The notes under the pieces: generated by a model | The model's input: the letters and a program-made list of their open reading frames with translations, nothing else | Told to the model about the DNA's origin: nothing | Databases searched by the model: none | Source: Flavobacterium ustbae | Lineage (GTDB): Bacteria; Bacteroidota; Bacteroidia; Flavobacteriales; Flavobacteriaceae | NCBI RefSeq assembly: GCF_003946915.1 | Contig: NZ_RPOC01000006.1 | Coordinates: forward strand, 1-64,000 | DNA length: 64,000 bases | Direction of reading: 5' to 3' | Made by a program: the position numbers and the translations under genes | Shown: positions 20,690-29,300 of the stretch, one piece after another | Layout of the letters: each line of letters opens with the position of its first letter | Position numbering within the stretch: position 1 is the stretch's first letter

Positions 20690-20938
20690 CTTCAATTTAA
20701 ATTCCAATATCAAACCTTTGCACTAAAAATTCCAAATTCCAAAACTGAAAATACCATAAAAATTCCAATTTTTTCAAATTCCAAATTCCAACAAAAAATC
20801 CATAAAAACAAAAATCCGAAACGGAACTGTTTCGGATTTTACACTATTTCCAAAATTGGTCCCGAAACTTCGGGATGGAATTTTAATATTGGGATTTCAA
20901 CAAAATTGGAATTTGGAATTTATTTAATTGGAATTTTT
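20690..20938. repeat. AATTCCAA-type inverted repeat region between gyrB and asnB
   Basis: The 356-bp gap between gyrB and the asnB-like gene has no gene. It holds several copies of attccaaattcc in the left part (about 20697-20795) and the reverse complement ttggaatttggaatt on the right (20902-20935), nested around two hairpins (20811-20840 and about 20861-20877). The right arm touches the stop codon of the asnB-like gene. Confidence 0.65.
20811..20840. terminator. Terminator after asnB-like gene
   Basis: A perfect 12-bp stem aaaatccgaaac / gtttcggatttt with a 6-nt loop and A/T flanks, in the middle of the AATTCC repeat region. Confidence 0.8.
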
Positions 20939-22543
20939 CTAAGCAGTTGCATTTTCAAAATTCCCTTTCAAGTGTGCAGCATTTGCTCTTCCGCTTGGAT
21001 CAAGGTTTTCCTGCCATTTAGGAATCCATTTACGGACTGTTTGCGCCGCGCTTACCTGTGGATAGAATTTATGAAAAATCGATCTGTACAGATAAGCTTC
21101 TTTTGTTGTCGGTGAATTATATGGAAATTCTACACTCGCTCCAGCCAATTGTTCATCTGTAACTTGCGATGCACAATATTCAATTAATTCATCAACCCAA
21201 TTATATCCTACTCCATCCGAAAACTGTTCTTTCTGGCGCCATAAAACTTCTTCAGGCAAATAAGGATCTTCTGGAGTATCAAAAGCTTTTCTTAAAATAT
21301 ATTTTTCGACACCGTTATACGTTTTTGGCTGTTTTTCTTCTGTCCTAATTCGAATGGCTGTATCTAAAAATTCTGTATCCAAAAACGGAATACGAACTTC
21401 CAGACCATTTGCCATTGTCGTTTTATCTGCACGAAGCAAATCGGCTGTAAATAGCTTTTGTACTCGTTCTATAGTTTCATCCTGAAATTCTTCTTCTGAA
21501 GGCGCATTCCTAAAATACAAATGCCCTCCAAAAACTTCATCTGCTCCTTCACCCGACAAGATTACTTTTATGCCTTGATCTGCAATTGCTTTAGAAAGCA
21601 AATACATTGGAACACCTGAACGTACAGAAATAATATCATAAGTTTCAATATAATAAATTACATTCTCCAGAACTTTAACTCCTTCTTCTACAGAGAAATG
21701 AATTTCGTGATGCTCTGTTCCTAAAAATGCTGCCGCTTTTCTAGCTGCAATATTATCTGGCGCATCAGCATCTAATCCGATAGAAAAAGAATGCAATTTT
21801 TCTCCTTTTTCTTTTAACAATCTTGAAGTGATAGCCGAAATCAAAGAAGTATCCAAACCTCCTGAAAGTACAACTCCCAAAGGCACTTCTGCCAATAGAC
21901 GTTTACGCGTAGCTTGAATTAGACTTTTGCGGATCAATTCTAAATCTAATGTCTGAGTCGCTTTTTTATGATCTTCGTATTCTGGATGATAGTATTTTAC
22001 AAAACCTGTTTTTGCCGTATAATAATGTCCTGGAGGAAAAGTAGAAAATGACTTGCACTGATCGGCAATAGATTTCATTTCTGAAGAAAAATAAATTCTT
22101 CCTCTTTCATCCAAACCGTAGTACAAAGGTTTTATCCCAATTGGGTCTCGGCCAGCAATATATTTATCTCCATCAACAATTACAAAAGCAAAATCACCGT
22201 CTAGCTTATTACAAAAATCATATCCAAATTCTTCGTAAAGATGTACAATAACTTCTGAATCTGATTCGGTTCTGAAAGTATGATTTTTTAAAATCGTGTT
22301 TTTAAGTTCCTGATAGTTATAAATTTCTCCATCATGAATCATCCAAGCTTTATCTGTTCCTTGAATAGGCTGTTTTCCCGAATTAAGATCAATAATCGAT
22401 AAACTTTCATGACATAATATACTACCATTTTCCATAATATGAATATCACTTTCATCAGGTCCACGGTGCGACATTCTTTCAGAAAGATCTTTTACAAGTT
22501 TAGCATCTTTTCCTTTACCAATTACAGCTAATAATCCAGACAT
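20939..22543 (-). CDS. asnB: Asparagine synthetase paralogue with degenerate glutaminase domain
   Basis: A 534-residue protein with the AsnB layout: an N-terminal class II glutamine amidotransferase domain (1-200) and a C-terminal ATP-dependent synthetase domain. The synthetase half looks functional: PPi loop LSGGLDTS near 228-235, SGEGADEVFGG, RIPFLD and EQFSDGVGYNW. The glutaminase half has lost its key residues. The N-terminal nucleophile is Ser2 instead of Cys2 (MSGLL), the glutamine-binding Arg is Ser47, and the oxyanion Asn is Asp71 (HDGEIYN); Asp95 is kept. All four are present in the paralogue 316 bp upstream. It may use free ammonia, or another nitrogen source or partner. It is full length, so not an obvious pseudogene. 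Confidence 0.88.
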   Translation of the reverse strand: MSGLLAVIGKGKDAKLVKDLSERMSHRGPDESDIHIMENGSILCHESLSIIDLNSGKQPIQGTDKAWMIHDGEIYNYQELKNTILKNHTFRTESDSEVIVHLYEEFGYDFCNKLDGDFAFVIVDGDKYIAGRDPIGIKPLYYGLDERGRIYFSSEMKSIADQCKSFSTFPPGHYYTAKTGFVKYYHPEYEDHKKATQTLDLELIRKSLIQATRKRLLAEVPLGVVLSGGLDTSLISAITSRLLKEKGEKLHSFSIGLDADAPDNIAARKAAAFLGTEHHEIHFSVEEGVKVLENVIYYIETYDIISVRSGVPMYLLSKAIADQGIKVILSGEGADEVFGGHLYFRNAPSEEEFQDETIERVQKLFTADLLRADKTTMANGLEVRIPFLDTEFLDTAIRIRTEEKQPKTYNGVEKYILRKAFDTPEDPYLPEEVLWRQKEQFSDGVGYNWVDELIEYCASQVTDEQLAGASVEFPYNSPTTKEAYLYRSIFHKFYPQVSAAQTVRKWIPKWQENLDPSGRANAAHLKGNFENATA

Positions 22544-22572
22544 AATCTTTTATTTTATTATTCTATTTCCTC

Positions 22573-22656
22573 TAATGTTCAAAACTTTAATTGAACATTA
22601 AAAAATCATTAAAATTTTTCGGTGAAAGCAAAACTATGTATTAATTTTTGCTTTCA
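22573..22656 (-). promoter_or_regulatory. Leader of asnB-like gene with two hairpins
   Basis: Upstream of the asnB-like ATG are two short inverted repeats, aatgttcaa/ttgaacatt (about 22573-22598) and gaaagcaaaa/ttttgctttc (about 22624-22656). A minus-strand TAGTTTTG (22636-22629), matching TAnnTTTG, overlaps the second. These could be promoter and operator. The rest of the 316-bp gap holds only the terminator of the upstream paralogue. Confidence 0.35.
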
Positions 22657-22790
22657 GCTATTAAATTGACCAAAATATTTAGAATTCGGCATCAATACAG
22701 CAGATTCCAAATATATTAAAAGAAAGTCAAACAACTGTATTTGAAAACCTTTAAACTTTTAAAATCACAATATTTAACACCTTTAGACAA

Positions 22791-22821
22791 GAAAAACGCT
22801 CTCGGTTAGAGAACGTTTTTC
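22791..22821 (-). terminator. Terminator after canonical asnB
   Basis: Hairpin gaaaaacgctctc / gagaacgttttt (one mismatch, 5-nt loop), 39 bp after the asnB stop codon on the minus strand. It suggests the two asnB genes are separate transcription units. Confidence 0.7.
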
Positions 22822-22859
22822 CTAAAAATATATACTAATTCTAAAAATTAAACTCTAAT

Positions 22860-24536
22860 TTACGCTTTAACGTAAGCATCATCGTGAACATTGGCAACTG
22901 CTCTTCCTGATGGATCATTTAAGTTTTTAAAAGCTTCATCCCACTCCAAAGCAATTTTTGTACTACAAGCCACACTTGCTTCCTGAGGCACGCATAATGC
23001 TGCTGCATCGCTTGGGAAATGTTCTGTAAAAATAGAACGGTAATAATATTCTTCTTTTGAAGTTGGAGTTTGTAATGGGAATTTAAATCTCGCATTTGCC
23101 AATTGTTCGTCTGAAACTTCTCTTGCCACTACTTCTTTCAAAGTATCAATCCAGCTGTATCCTACTCCATCAGAAAATTGCTCTTTTTGTCTCCATGCTA
23201 CACTTTCCGGAAGCATATCTTCAAAAGCTTTACGAACAACCCATTTTTCCATCGGATGTTCTTTGTTGATCATTTTATCTTGCGGGTTGATGCGCATTGC
23301 AACATCCATAAATTCTTTATCTAAGAATGGCACACGCCCTTCGATTCCCCAAGCTGCTAAACTTTTGTTGGCACGTAAACAGTCGTACATGTGAAGTTTT
23401 CCTAATTTACGAACGTTTTCTTCGTGGAATTCCTTAGCGTTTGGCGCTTTGTGGAAGTATAAATATCCTCCAAACAACTCATCTGCACCTTCTCCAGAAA
23501 GAACCATTTTGATTCCCATAGATTTAATAACTCTCGCCATTAACCACATTGGAGTTGAAGCTCTAACTGTAGTCACATCATACGTTTCTAAGTTATAAAT
23601 TACATCACGAACTGCATCTAAACCTTCTTGGATTGTAAATTTAATTTCGTGGTGAATCGTTCCAATATGATCTGCTACTTTTCTCGCTGCTGCTAAATCT
23701 GGTGAACCTTCTAATCCAACTGAGAAAGAGTGCAATTGCGGATACCAAGCATCTGTTGTATCATCTGACTCAATACGTTTTTGAGCGAATTTTTTTGCCA
23801 CAGCTGAAGTAATAGACGAATCTAAACCTCCAGAAAGTAAAACTCCGTAAGGAACGTCACTCATTAATTGTCTGTGAACTGCCGCTTCAAGCGCTTCTTT
23901 AATTGCAGGAATACTTGTTTCGTTATCTTTTACTGCATCATATTCTGTCCAGTCTCTTTTGTACCATTGTACAAACTCTCCATCTTTGCTTGATAAGTAG
24001 TGTCCTGGAGGAAATAATTCGATTTTTGTACAATATCCTTCTAAAGCTTTTAACTCAGAAGCCACATAAAAAGTTCCGTGCTGATCCCATCCAATATATA
24101 AAGGAATAATTCCCATATGGTCACGAGCTACGAAATACTCATCTTTATCAACATCATAGATAGCGAATCCAAAAATTCCGTTTAATTCATCAACGAAACT
24201 TACACCTTTTTCTTTGTATAAAGCCAAAATAACTTCACAGTCACTTTCAGTTTGAAAGTTATATTTACCAGCAAATTGTTTACGAAGCTCTCTGTGGTTG
24301 TAGATTTCCCCATTTGCAGCCAAAACCAATTTTTTATCTTCTGTAAATAAAGGTTGTTTTCCAGACGCTGGATCTACAATTGCCAAACGCTCGTGAGAAA
24401 GAATCGCTTTATCATTGCTGTAAATTCCGCTCCAGTCTGGTCCGCGGTGACGAATGATTTTAGACATTTCTAATACTTGAGGTCTTAACGCTTCGGCTTT
24501 TTGTTTAAGATCAAAGGCACATACAATTCCACACAT
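22860..24536 (-). CDS. asnB: Asparagine synthetase B (glutamine-hydrolysing)
   Basis: A 558-residue enzyme making asparagine from aspartate, ATP and glutamine. The glutaminase domain is canonical: catalytic Cys2 (MCGIVCAF), Arg50 (HERLAIVD), Asn75 (NGEIYNH) and Asp99 (ESDCEVI), at the same positions as in E. coli AsnB. The synthetase domain has the PPi loop LLSGGLDSSI near 228, SGEGADELFGGYLYF and GRVPFLDKEFMD. Length and start are normal. It lies directly upstream of a paralogue with a broken glutaminase site, which may depend on it or replace it under other nitrogen conditions. Confidence 0.96.
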   Translation of the reverse strand: MCGIVCAFDLKQKAEALRPQVLEMSKIIRHRGPDWSGIYSNDKAILSHERLAIVDPASGKQPLFTEDKKLVLAANGEIYNHRELRKQFAGKYNFQTESDCEVILALYKEKGVSFVDELNGIFGFAIYDVDKDEYFVARDHMGIIPLYIGWDQHGTFYVASELKALEGYCTKIELFPPGHYLSSKDGEFVQWYKRDWTEYDAVKDNETSIPAIKEALEAAVHRQLMSDVPYGVLLSGGLDSSITSAVAKKFAQKRIESDDTTDAWYPQLHSFSVGLEGSPDLAAARKVADHIGTIHHEIKFTIQEGLDAVRDVIYNLETYDVTTVRASTPMWLMARVIKSMGIKMVLSGEGADELFGGYLYFHKAPNAKEFHEENVRKLGKLHMYDCLRANKSLAAWGIEGRVPFLDKEFMDVAMRINPQDKMINKEHPMEKWVVRKAFEDMLPESVAWRQKEQFSDGVGYSWIDTLKEVVAREVSDEQLANARFKFPLQTPTSKEEYYYRSIFTEHFPSDAAALCVPQEASVACSTKIALEWDEAFKNLNDPSGRAVANVHDDAYVKA

Positions 24537-25228
24537 AATTCTATATTTTTATTTTTTAAATTTTAATTTGATAGGGCAAAGATGGAGTATTAGTTACAAT
24601 TGAAAAACACAATAATCGATTTTAATTTCAATTTAAAACCATAATTAAGCATTTACATATAAAATGTAAAATTTTGATATCAAAAAAAGCTTGAAACTTG
24701 AAAATTTCAATTTCGAACAGAAAATTGCTTTAAAACTGAAAGTTTTAATCAAATTTTTAAATTAATTTTTGAGTTATTTCTTTATGAATGAAAGATTCGT
24801 AAAGAGAAGAAGAAAAGTTGTTTTGGAATTATGGTTTATGCAATAATATTACGCAACAAAGTAAATTTCATAGCCACAGTTTGTCAGGCTGAGTTTCCCA
24901 CGCAAGTATTGACACAGAGTTTGTGCTTTCTGATAATTACGAAAAAACCCGACAGGTTTTAAAAACCTGTCGGGTTTACATGCTTTGTAATATGTAATAT
25001 ATGGAAAGAGCCATCGGCTCGATAAATATTGTAGGGCCGGATTTTAATCCGGTTATTTAATAACGTTGCTACCAGAAGATCCGTAGGATCGAAACATATT
25101 TAAACATTTATATTTTCCGTTCCTACGAAACTCATGAATTGCGTCAATTTCTTTATTCAACGGATTAAAATCCGTTGCTACAATATTGGTTCATTCCTAA
25201 CGGATTTTTTATTCATGCTCAAAAAAAT
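24537..25228. repeat. Gene-free 690-bp region rich in palindromic repeats
   Basis: I see no gene here. The part next to asnB (24537-24840) is AT-rich leader. From 24880 it holds palindromic elements: a perfect 16-bp stem at 24945-24977 (aaacccgacaggtttt and complement), gagccatcggctc (about 25009-25021), ccggattttaatccgg (about 25037-25052), atccgtaggat (about 25079-25089), and the pair aacggattaaaatccgtt (about 25159-25176) with a half copy near 25198. They look like REP/BIME-type intergenic units. Confidence 0.6.
24945..24977. terminator. Strong palindrome, probable terminator
   Basis: A perfect 16-bp inverted repeat with a single-base loop. Its A/T-rich ends would allow termination in either direction, although it lies about 270 bp from the nearest stop codon. 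Confidence 0.5.
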
Positions 25229-25678
25229 CTACTCTACATTCTCAATCGTATAATGCGTTTTATTAATCTCAAACTGAAAACCAACTTTATTTCCCATTAA
25301 ATGTGCTCCAAGTGGAGATTGAGGAGAAAGCGCAATAACATTAATTCCGTCAATAGCAATTTTAGGAAGCGCAACACTTACGTATAAATAAATTCCATTG
25401 GCTTTTACCAAACTTCCTAAACTGATATTTTCTGTAATTTTTAAAGGATCAATTTTTTCTAAAATTGAAATTTGAGCAATAGCTTCTTTCAATTTATTGG
25501 TCAATTTTTCCTGCTCAATATGCATCATCGACAGCGCCGTTTCGTGCTTGTCGCCCGCAGAACCTTTCGCGTCATTTTTAGAATCTTCGGTTAAATTCGA
25601 AATCATGTCTTTAAAAACATCAATTCGATCCTGAACCATTTGTAAATAATGTGAGTGTATTTTTTGTTTGAAATCCAT
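25229..25678 (-). CDS. GreA/GreB-like RNA polymerase secondary-channel factor
   Basis: A 149-residue protein with an N-terminal coiled-coil hairpin (about 1-75) bearing an acidic GDKHET tip, and a C-terminal FKBP-like globular domain containing ISLGSLVKANG, ALSPQSPLGAHLMGNKVG and a final YTIENVE. Gre factors enter the RNA polymerase secondary channel and rescue backtracked complexes. This short Bacteroidota branch is often mislabelled as 3-oxoacyl-ACP synthase, which the sequence does not support. The frame runs up to a TTG at 25711, but the ATG at 25678 is the natural start. The fold is likely; activity is inferred. Confidence 0.75.
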   Translation of the reverse strand: MDFKQKIHSHYLQMVQDRIDVFKDMISNLTEDSKNDAKGSAGDKHETALSMMHIEQEKLTNKLKEAIAQISILEKIDPLKITENISLGSLVKANGIYLYVSVALPKIAIDGINVIALSPQSPLGAHLMGNKVGFQFEINKTHYTIENVE

Positions 25679-25739
25679 AGTTAATTTTGCCACAAAGGCG
25701 GTAAGACACAAAGATCGTTAAAAAAACATAAGTCCCAAA

Positions 25740-26276
25740 TTATTCAAAAAATGCTTTTGGATAAACCACTTCTCCATTTACTTTTTCTAAAGAACCTTTT
25801 ATCAATTCGATTACCATACAGTTTTCTGCAGGAACATCAAACGGCAATTTAATATTATATTTTTCGCAAAGTTCATAGCCAAATCTTGGGTAATAATCTT
25901 GATGCCCAAGCAGTACAATGGACTCATAACCTAGTTGTTCCGCAATTTCATGACTACGCAAAATGAGTTTTGCTCCGATTCCCTTTCCTTGAAATTCTGG
26001 CAAAACAGAAACAGGTGCCAAAGCAAGAGAATTAAAAGCTTGATTTTCATTCTGAATAAGAATTTTGGTCAATAAAATATGCCCAACGATTTTATCTTCA
26101 ATTTCTGCCACAATCGATAATTCTGGAATAAAAGCATCCGATTTCCTCAATCTTTCAACCAAAAATCGTTCTTGATGATCACTGTATTCAATAGTTGAAA
26201 AAGCCTTTTCGATTAAACTAAAAACACATTTATAATCCTTTTCATTTTCCTGACGTATTTTTATTTCCATACTCAT
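25740..26276 (-). CDS. GNAT family N-acetyltransferase
   Basis: A 178-residue GNAT protein. The acetyl-CoA binding motif reads SVLPEFQGKGIGAKLILRSHEIA split around GKGIGA (near residues 95-100), preceded by LALAPVSV and followed by the LLGHQDYYPRFGYE segment typical of the YhbS-like subgroup. It would acetylate a small molecule or protein amine in the cytoplasm; the substrate is unknown. Two ATGs are close together (26276 and 26270). It is 61 bp upstream of the GreA-like gene on the same strand, and a gccacaaag-type repeat separates them. Confidence 0.9.
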   Translation of the reverse strand: MSMEIKIRQENEKDYKCVFSLIEKAFSTIEYSDHQERFLVERLRKSDAFIPELSIVAEIEDKIVGHILLTKILIQNENQAFNSLALAPVSVLPEFQGKGIGAKLILRSHEIAEQLGYESIVLLGHQDYYPRFGYELCEKYNIKLPFDVPAENCMVIELIKGSLEKVNGEVVYPKAFFE

Positions 26277-26293
26277 ACAAATTAAATTTAAAA

Positions 26294-26398
26294 AGCCACA
26301 AATTCACGAATTTACTCCAAAAAATCCATGAATCCGTGGCTTAAAAAAAAGGCACTTCTATATTAATATATTCTTTGTGCCTTAGTGTCTTTGTGGCT
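26294..26398. repeat. GCCAC...GTGGC inverted repeats after barrel gene
   Basis: Between the barrel gene stop and the GNAT start are gccacaaattcacgaattt (about 26294-26312) with its partner gaatccgtggct (about 26330-26341), and a second pair built on aaaggcac...gtgcctt, ending tttgtggct. It is the same family as 42119-42183 and 51417-51473. Confidence 0.6.
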
Positions 26399-26405
26399 AA
26401 CGCTC

Positions 26406-28157
26406 TTAAAAATCAAATTTATAATTAGCTCCTCCTAAAATCTGGAATCCCTGAACCGGATAATTCAGCCATTTTTGATAAGCCTGATTTCCAATATTGT
26501 TTGCTTTTAAGAAAAAAGTTAAGCGTTCGCTGAATTTATAACCTAAATGCGCATTGGCATCAAAATAGCTTTTCAAGGTAATAACTTCAGGATCTGCCAT
26601 TAAATTCAGATTAGACTGCATATCTTTTCTTTCGCCCACATAAAACACATTTAATCCAGCGTACCATTGCTTAGTTATATTAACGTCTAAAGTCGAACTT
26701 AATTTCATTGTCGGTAAATTCCATGCTTCAATTACATTGTCGGTATTATAACTATTGAAAGTTCCGTTAATTCCGAAAGTTACATTTTGAGAAAAATCAG
26801 CTTTTAATTCTGCATAAAAACGTAACGTTCTAATATCTTCATAAACAACACCAAACGAGTTTCCGAATGCATAATCTTCATTTGTAATTACTTCCGTGTA
26901 ATCATTGGCTTTGAAAAGTGCTTTATCTTTTTCATTCAAGTAAGAACCTGTCAAATTATAACTTACATTGTTTGCCAGTTTCCCTTTTAAACCTGCAAAA
27001 ACATTATATTGCGTACTTGACGGACGCATATTTAAAGTCGGAGACAAAAACGGGTTTTCGGTCACAAAATCGGCATAAGAATTTTGATTTAAACCTCCAT
27101 TGACTCCAGTATAAAAAATCATAAGATCGCCAACCAATTTATACGAAGCGTTTACTTTTGGATAGAAATAAAATTTGTTTCCGCTGTTTTCAGAATCTGC
27201 GCTATAAAAAACTCCAGCTCCTAATTCTAATGTCCAATCATTTTCATTTACTACAAAACTTGGCTCGATTCCAACATTTGTAAAACTGTATTTTAAAGCT
27301 TCTGTATTGTCTTGGAAATAATTATTCTTGAAAGAACCGCTTACGTGATCTACAATAACATTAGTTTTAATTGCCTGATCCATTACATCAACTGTAAAAG
27401 TTGGCTTTACATAAAATCTATTTTCTGATGAAGAATAACTATCTGAAAAATGTGTAAATCTTGCTGAAAGCTTGCTAAAAATACTTTCGTTAAATTCTGC
27501 ATTTCCGCCAAGCGAAATGTTATTATAAGAATGATCCGGATTAATGCTGTTTACCAAATCATAACGCTGATCTGGAATTGTCGATCCAAAATCTGAAGGA
27601 AGTCCGTACCAGTTATAAATCTGATTTTGGTAGCCTAAATCAACACCCCAAGTTACATCTCTATTGTTCTGTCCGTAACCCACATTAATTGCCGTATCGT
27701 AGAATTCATCATTCAATTCCACATCTTTAATTCCGCCTTGAGAAGAATGATGGCGAAACATTCCTGCCACATAATCATTGTTCCCTAAATCTTGATTTAC
27801 AAACAATTCAGCGTTTAAAGTACTGTAATTACCCAAACCTAAAGTAGCATAATTATTAAATAATCTTTCTTTTTTTGCTTTTTCTACACCTTCTGCTTTT
27901 CCTTTAGAAGGAGTAAAAGTTGACGCCACAGGAACAGATAAAATACTGTACTTAATAACTTCTTTTGGCTGATTACCGCTGTCGTCAAGCGAAGGCGTTT
28001 CTTTCACTTTAAAAGCATCTGAAATAGTCGGCGAATACGGTTTTACAACATTTACGGTCTCGGTTCCGATACTTTCGTTCTTTTTCTGTGCAATCGAAAA
28101 CTGAGCAGCAAATAATACTAACAAAATGATGATTTTATGTCGGCAGTTTAATTTCAT
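26406..28157 (-). CDS. TonB-receptor-like outer-membrane barrel without plug domain
   Basis: About 583 residues after the ATG at 28157 (an ATG at 28178 is the alternative). There is a signal peptide ending QFSIAQKK, a short segment with the conserved NVVKPYSPTISDAFK motif, then about 450 residues of alternating amphipathic strands ending in the aromatic-terminated GGANYKFDF, typical of TonB-dependent receptor barrels. The N-terminal plug and TonB box are not visible, so it may form an open pore or a secretion or assembly barrel rather than an importer. It lies in a minus-strand run with PhzF and the large TPR protein; such barrels often sit beside TPR lipoproteins in Flavobacteriia. Function unknown. 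Confidence 0.85.
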   Translation of the reverse strand: MKLNCRHKIIILLVLFAAQFSIAQKKNESIGTETVNVVKPYSPTISDAFKVKETPSLDDSGNQPKEVIKYSILSVPVASTFTPSKGKAEGVEKAKKERLFNNYATLGLGNYSTLNAELFVNQDLGNNDYVAGMFRHHSSQGGIKDVELNDEFYDTAINVGYGQNNRDVTWGVDLGYQNQIYNWYGLPSDFGSTIPDQRYDLVNSINPDHSYNNISLGGNAEFNESIFSKLSARFTHFSDSYSSSENRFYVKPTFTVDVMDQAIKTNVIVDHVSGSFKNNYFQDNTEALKYSFTNVGIEPSFVVNENDWTLELGAGVFYSADSENSGNKFYFYPKVNASYKLVGDLMIFYTGVNGGLNQNSYADFVTENPFLSPTLNMRPSSTQYNVFAGLKGKLANNVSYNLTGSYLNEKDKALFKANDYTEVITNEDYAFGNSFGVVYEDIRTLRFYAELKADFSQNVTFGINGTFNSYNTDNVIEAWNLPTMKLSSTLDVNITKQWYAGLNVFYVGERKDMQSNLNLMADPEVITLKSYFDANAHLGYKFSERLTFFLKANNIGNQAYQKWLNYPVQGFQILGGANYKFDF

Positions 28158-28197
28158 ATTTCTTTCTTTTGAGAGCATTTTTAGAGAAAAGAGTATA

Positions 28198-28340
28198 GAA
28201 TAAAGAGAATAGACTTCTCATTTTTCAACTTTTCTCATTTCATTTACTCTACATTTTTTGTTCTATTTTCTATATTCTAAAATCTGTGTTCTATTTTCTA
28301 TATTCTTTTTTCTTAAATCTAAAATCTACAGTCTTAAATC
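28198..28340. repeat. TTCTATATTC/AAATCTAAAATCTA repeat region
   Basis: A 172-bp gap after the PhzF stop codon. It has repeated ttctattttctatattc units (about 28259-28310), then aaatctaaaatctaca and aaatctaaaaatc. No gene is present. The last part is the complement of the GATTTTA motif seen at 52341 and inside the aminotransferase at 40582. Confidence 0.5.
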
Positions 28341-28350
28341 TAAAAATCAA

Positions 28351-29214
28351 TTAAGCTTCCCACTCCCCTTTTGCAACAAATTGAGCTTTTCCTCCTATTG
28401 TAATATCGTACTGATCGTTGGCTAATTTTCCTTTAAAATGAATTTGAGAAGGACGTCCCATATAATCTCCTTGATAATTCGTTACTTCAATTTCTGGAGA
28501 ATGATATTTTAAAAGATACGCCTGAAGGCAAGTACTGGCGCTTCCGGTTGCTGCATCTTCTTTCAACTGATTGTGTTCAATATACAAAAGTCTGCTTGCC
28601 AGTTTACCATCTTCAAAACTATAGAAATACAATCCTTGATGATCCGTTTTGCAATGCTGTTTCAGCCATTTATCTGTTTTATCTTTATCTAAAGTCAGAT
28701 TCTCTAAAGCTCTTTTACTATTTAAAGGCACGATTACAAAAGCACTTCCTGTTGTAACTTCCTGAATTAGATATTGATTGTCAAAATCATCAATAGTTAA
28801 ATTACTGAAAGACGGAAAATCTTCTTTCCCGAAAACATCCCAAAACTTTGGCTGAGCCGCTTTTAGCCAAATTAAATCTTCTGACTGTTTAATTTGAATT
28901 GGCCCAATCGGAACTTCTACTGTTATATTTTGAGGCGAATTTTCAAAAATCTTGTTTATCAAAGCCCATGAAGTTCCAATAATTGGATGACCTGCAAACT
29001 GCATTTCCTGAGACGGAGTAAAAATTCTAATCTCTGCTTTGTTATTCGCTACATCTAGTTTTGTGACAAAAGTGCTTTCTGCAAAATTAATTTCGCATGC
29101 AATCTGCTGCATTTCTTTCGTACTTAAATGTCCAGCATCTAAAAAAACAGCCAACTGATTTCCAGCATATTTTTTATCTGTAAAAACATCAACTATATAA
29201 AAAGGTAAACTCAT
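28351..29214 (-). CDS. PhzF family isomerase
   Basis: A 287-residue protein of the PhzF/diaminopimelate-epimerase fold. Typical elements are the start PFYIVDVFTDKKYAGNQLAVF (split around AGNQLAVF near 18-25), the catalytic-acid region NFAESTFV with Glu46-like position, GHPIIGT (near 76-82) and the second-lobe DAATGSAS (near 216-223). PhzF enzymes isomerise small carboxylic acids. No phenazine genes are nearby, so the substrate here is unknown. It is encoded between the large TPR protein and the plug-less barrel on the minus strand. Confidence 0.92.
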   Translation of the reverse strand: MSLPFYIVDVFTDKKYAGNQLAVFLDAGHLSTKEMQQIACEINFAESTFVTKLDVANNKAEIRIFTPSQEMQFAGHPIIGTSWALINKIFENSPQNITVEVPIGPIQIKQSEDLIWLKAAQPKFWDVFGKEDFPSFSNLTIDDFDNQYLIQEVTTGSAFVIVPLNSKRALENLTLDKDKTDKWLKQHCKTDHQGLYFYSFEDGKLASRLLYIEHNQLKEDAATGSASTCLQAYLLKYHSPEIEVTNYQGDYMGRPSQIHFKGKLANDQYDITIGGKAQFVAKGEWEA

Positions 29215-29232
29215 TGTTTTTCTTGTATTTTT

Positions 29233-29300
29233 TTTTAGTCCCTAGTACTTAGTTTTTTAGTACTTAGTGCTAGGGACTAAAAAACTAAGGACTATAAAGA
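29233..29300. repeat. Inverted repeat built on AGTCCCTAGTACTTAG
   Basis: tagtccctagtacttag (about 29238-29254) pairs with gtacttagtgctagggacta (about 29260-29279), followed by aaaaaactaaggacta. It ends right at the stop codon of the TPR gene. It shares its motif with 141-221. Confidence 0.6.

Noticed and set aside
20939..22543. asnB-like gene as a pseudogene
   Set aside because: The frame is intact over 534 codons and the synthetase half keeps all motifs; only the glutaminase residues differ, so I treat it as a functional paralogue with changed chemistry.
24537..25228. Small gene or tRNA in the repeat-rich gap
   Set aside because: No frame with coding character is visible, and the palindromes lack cloverleaf arms and a CCA-type end.
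28351..29214. Phenazine biosynthesis operon
   Set aside because: PhzF-family genes occur widely without phenazine genes, and no other phz gene is present.
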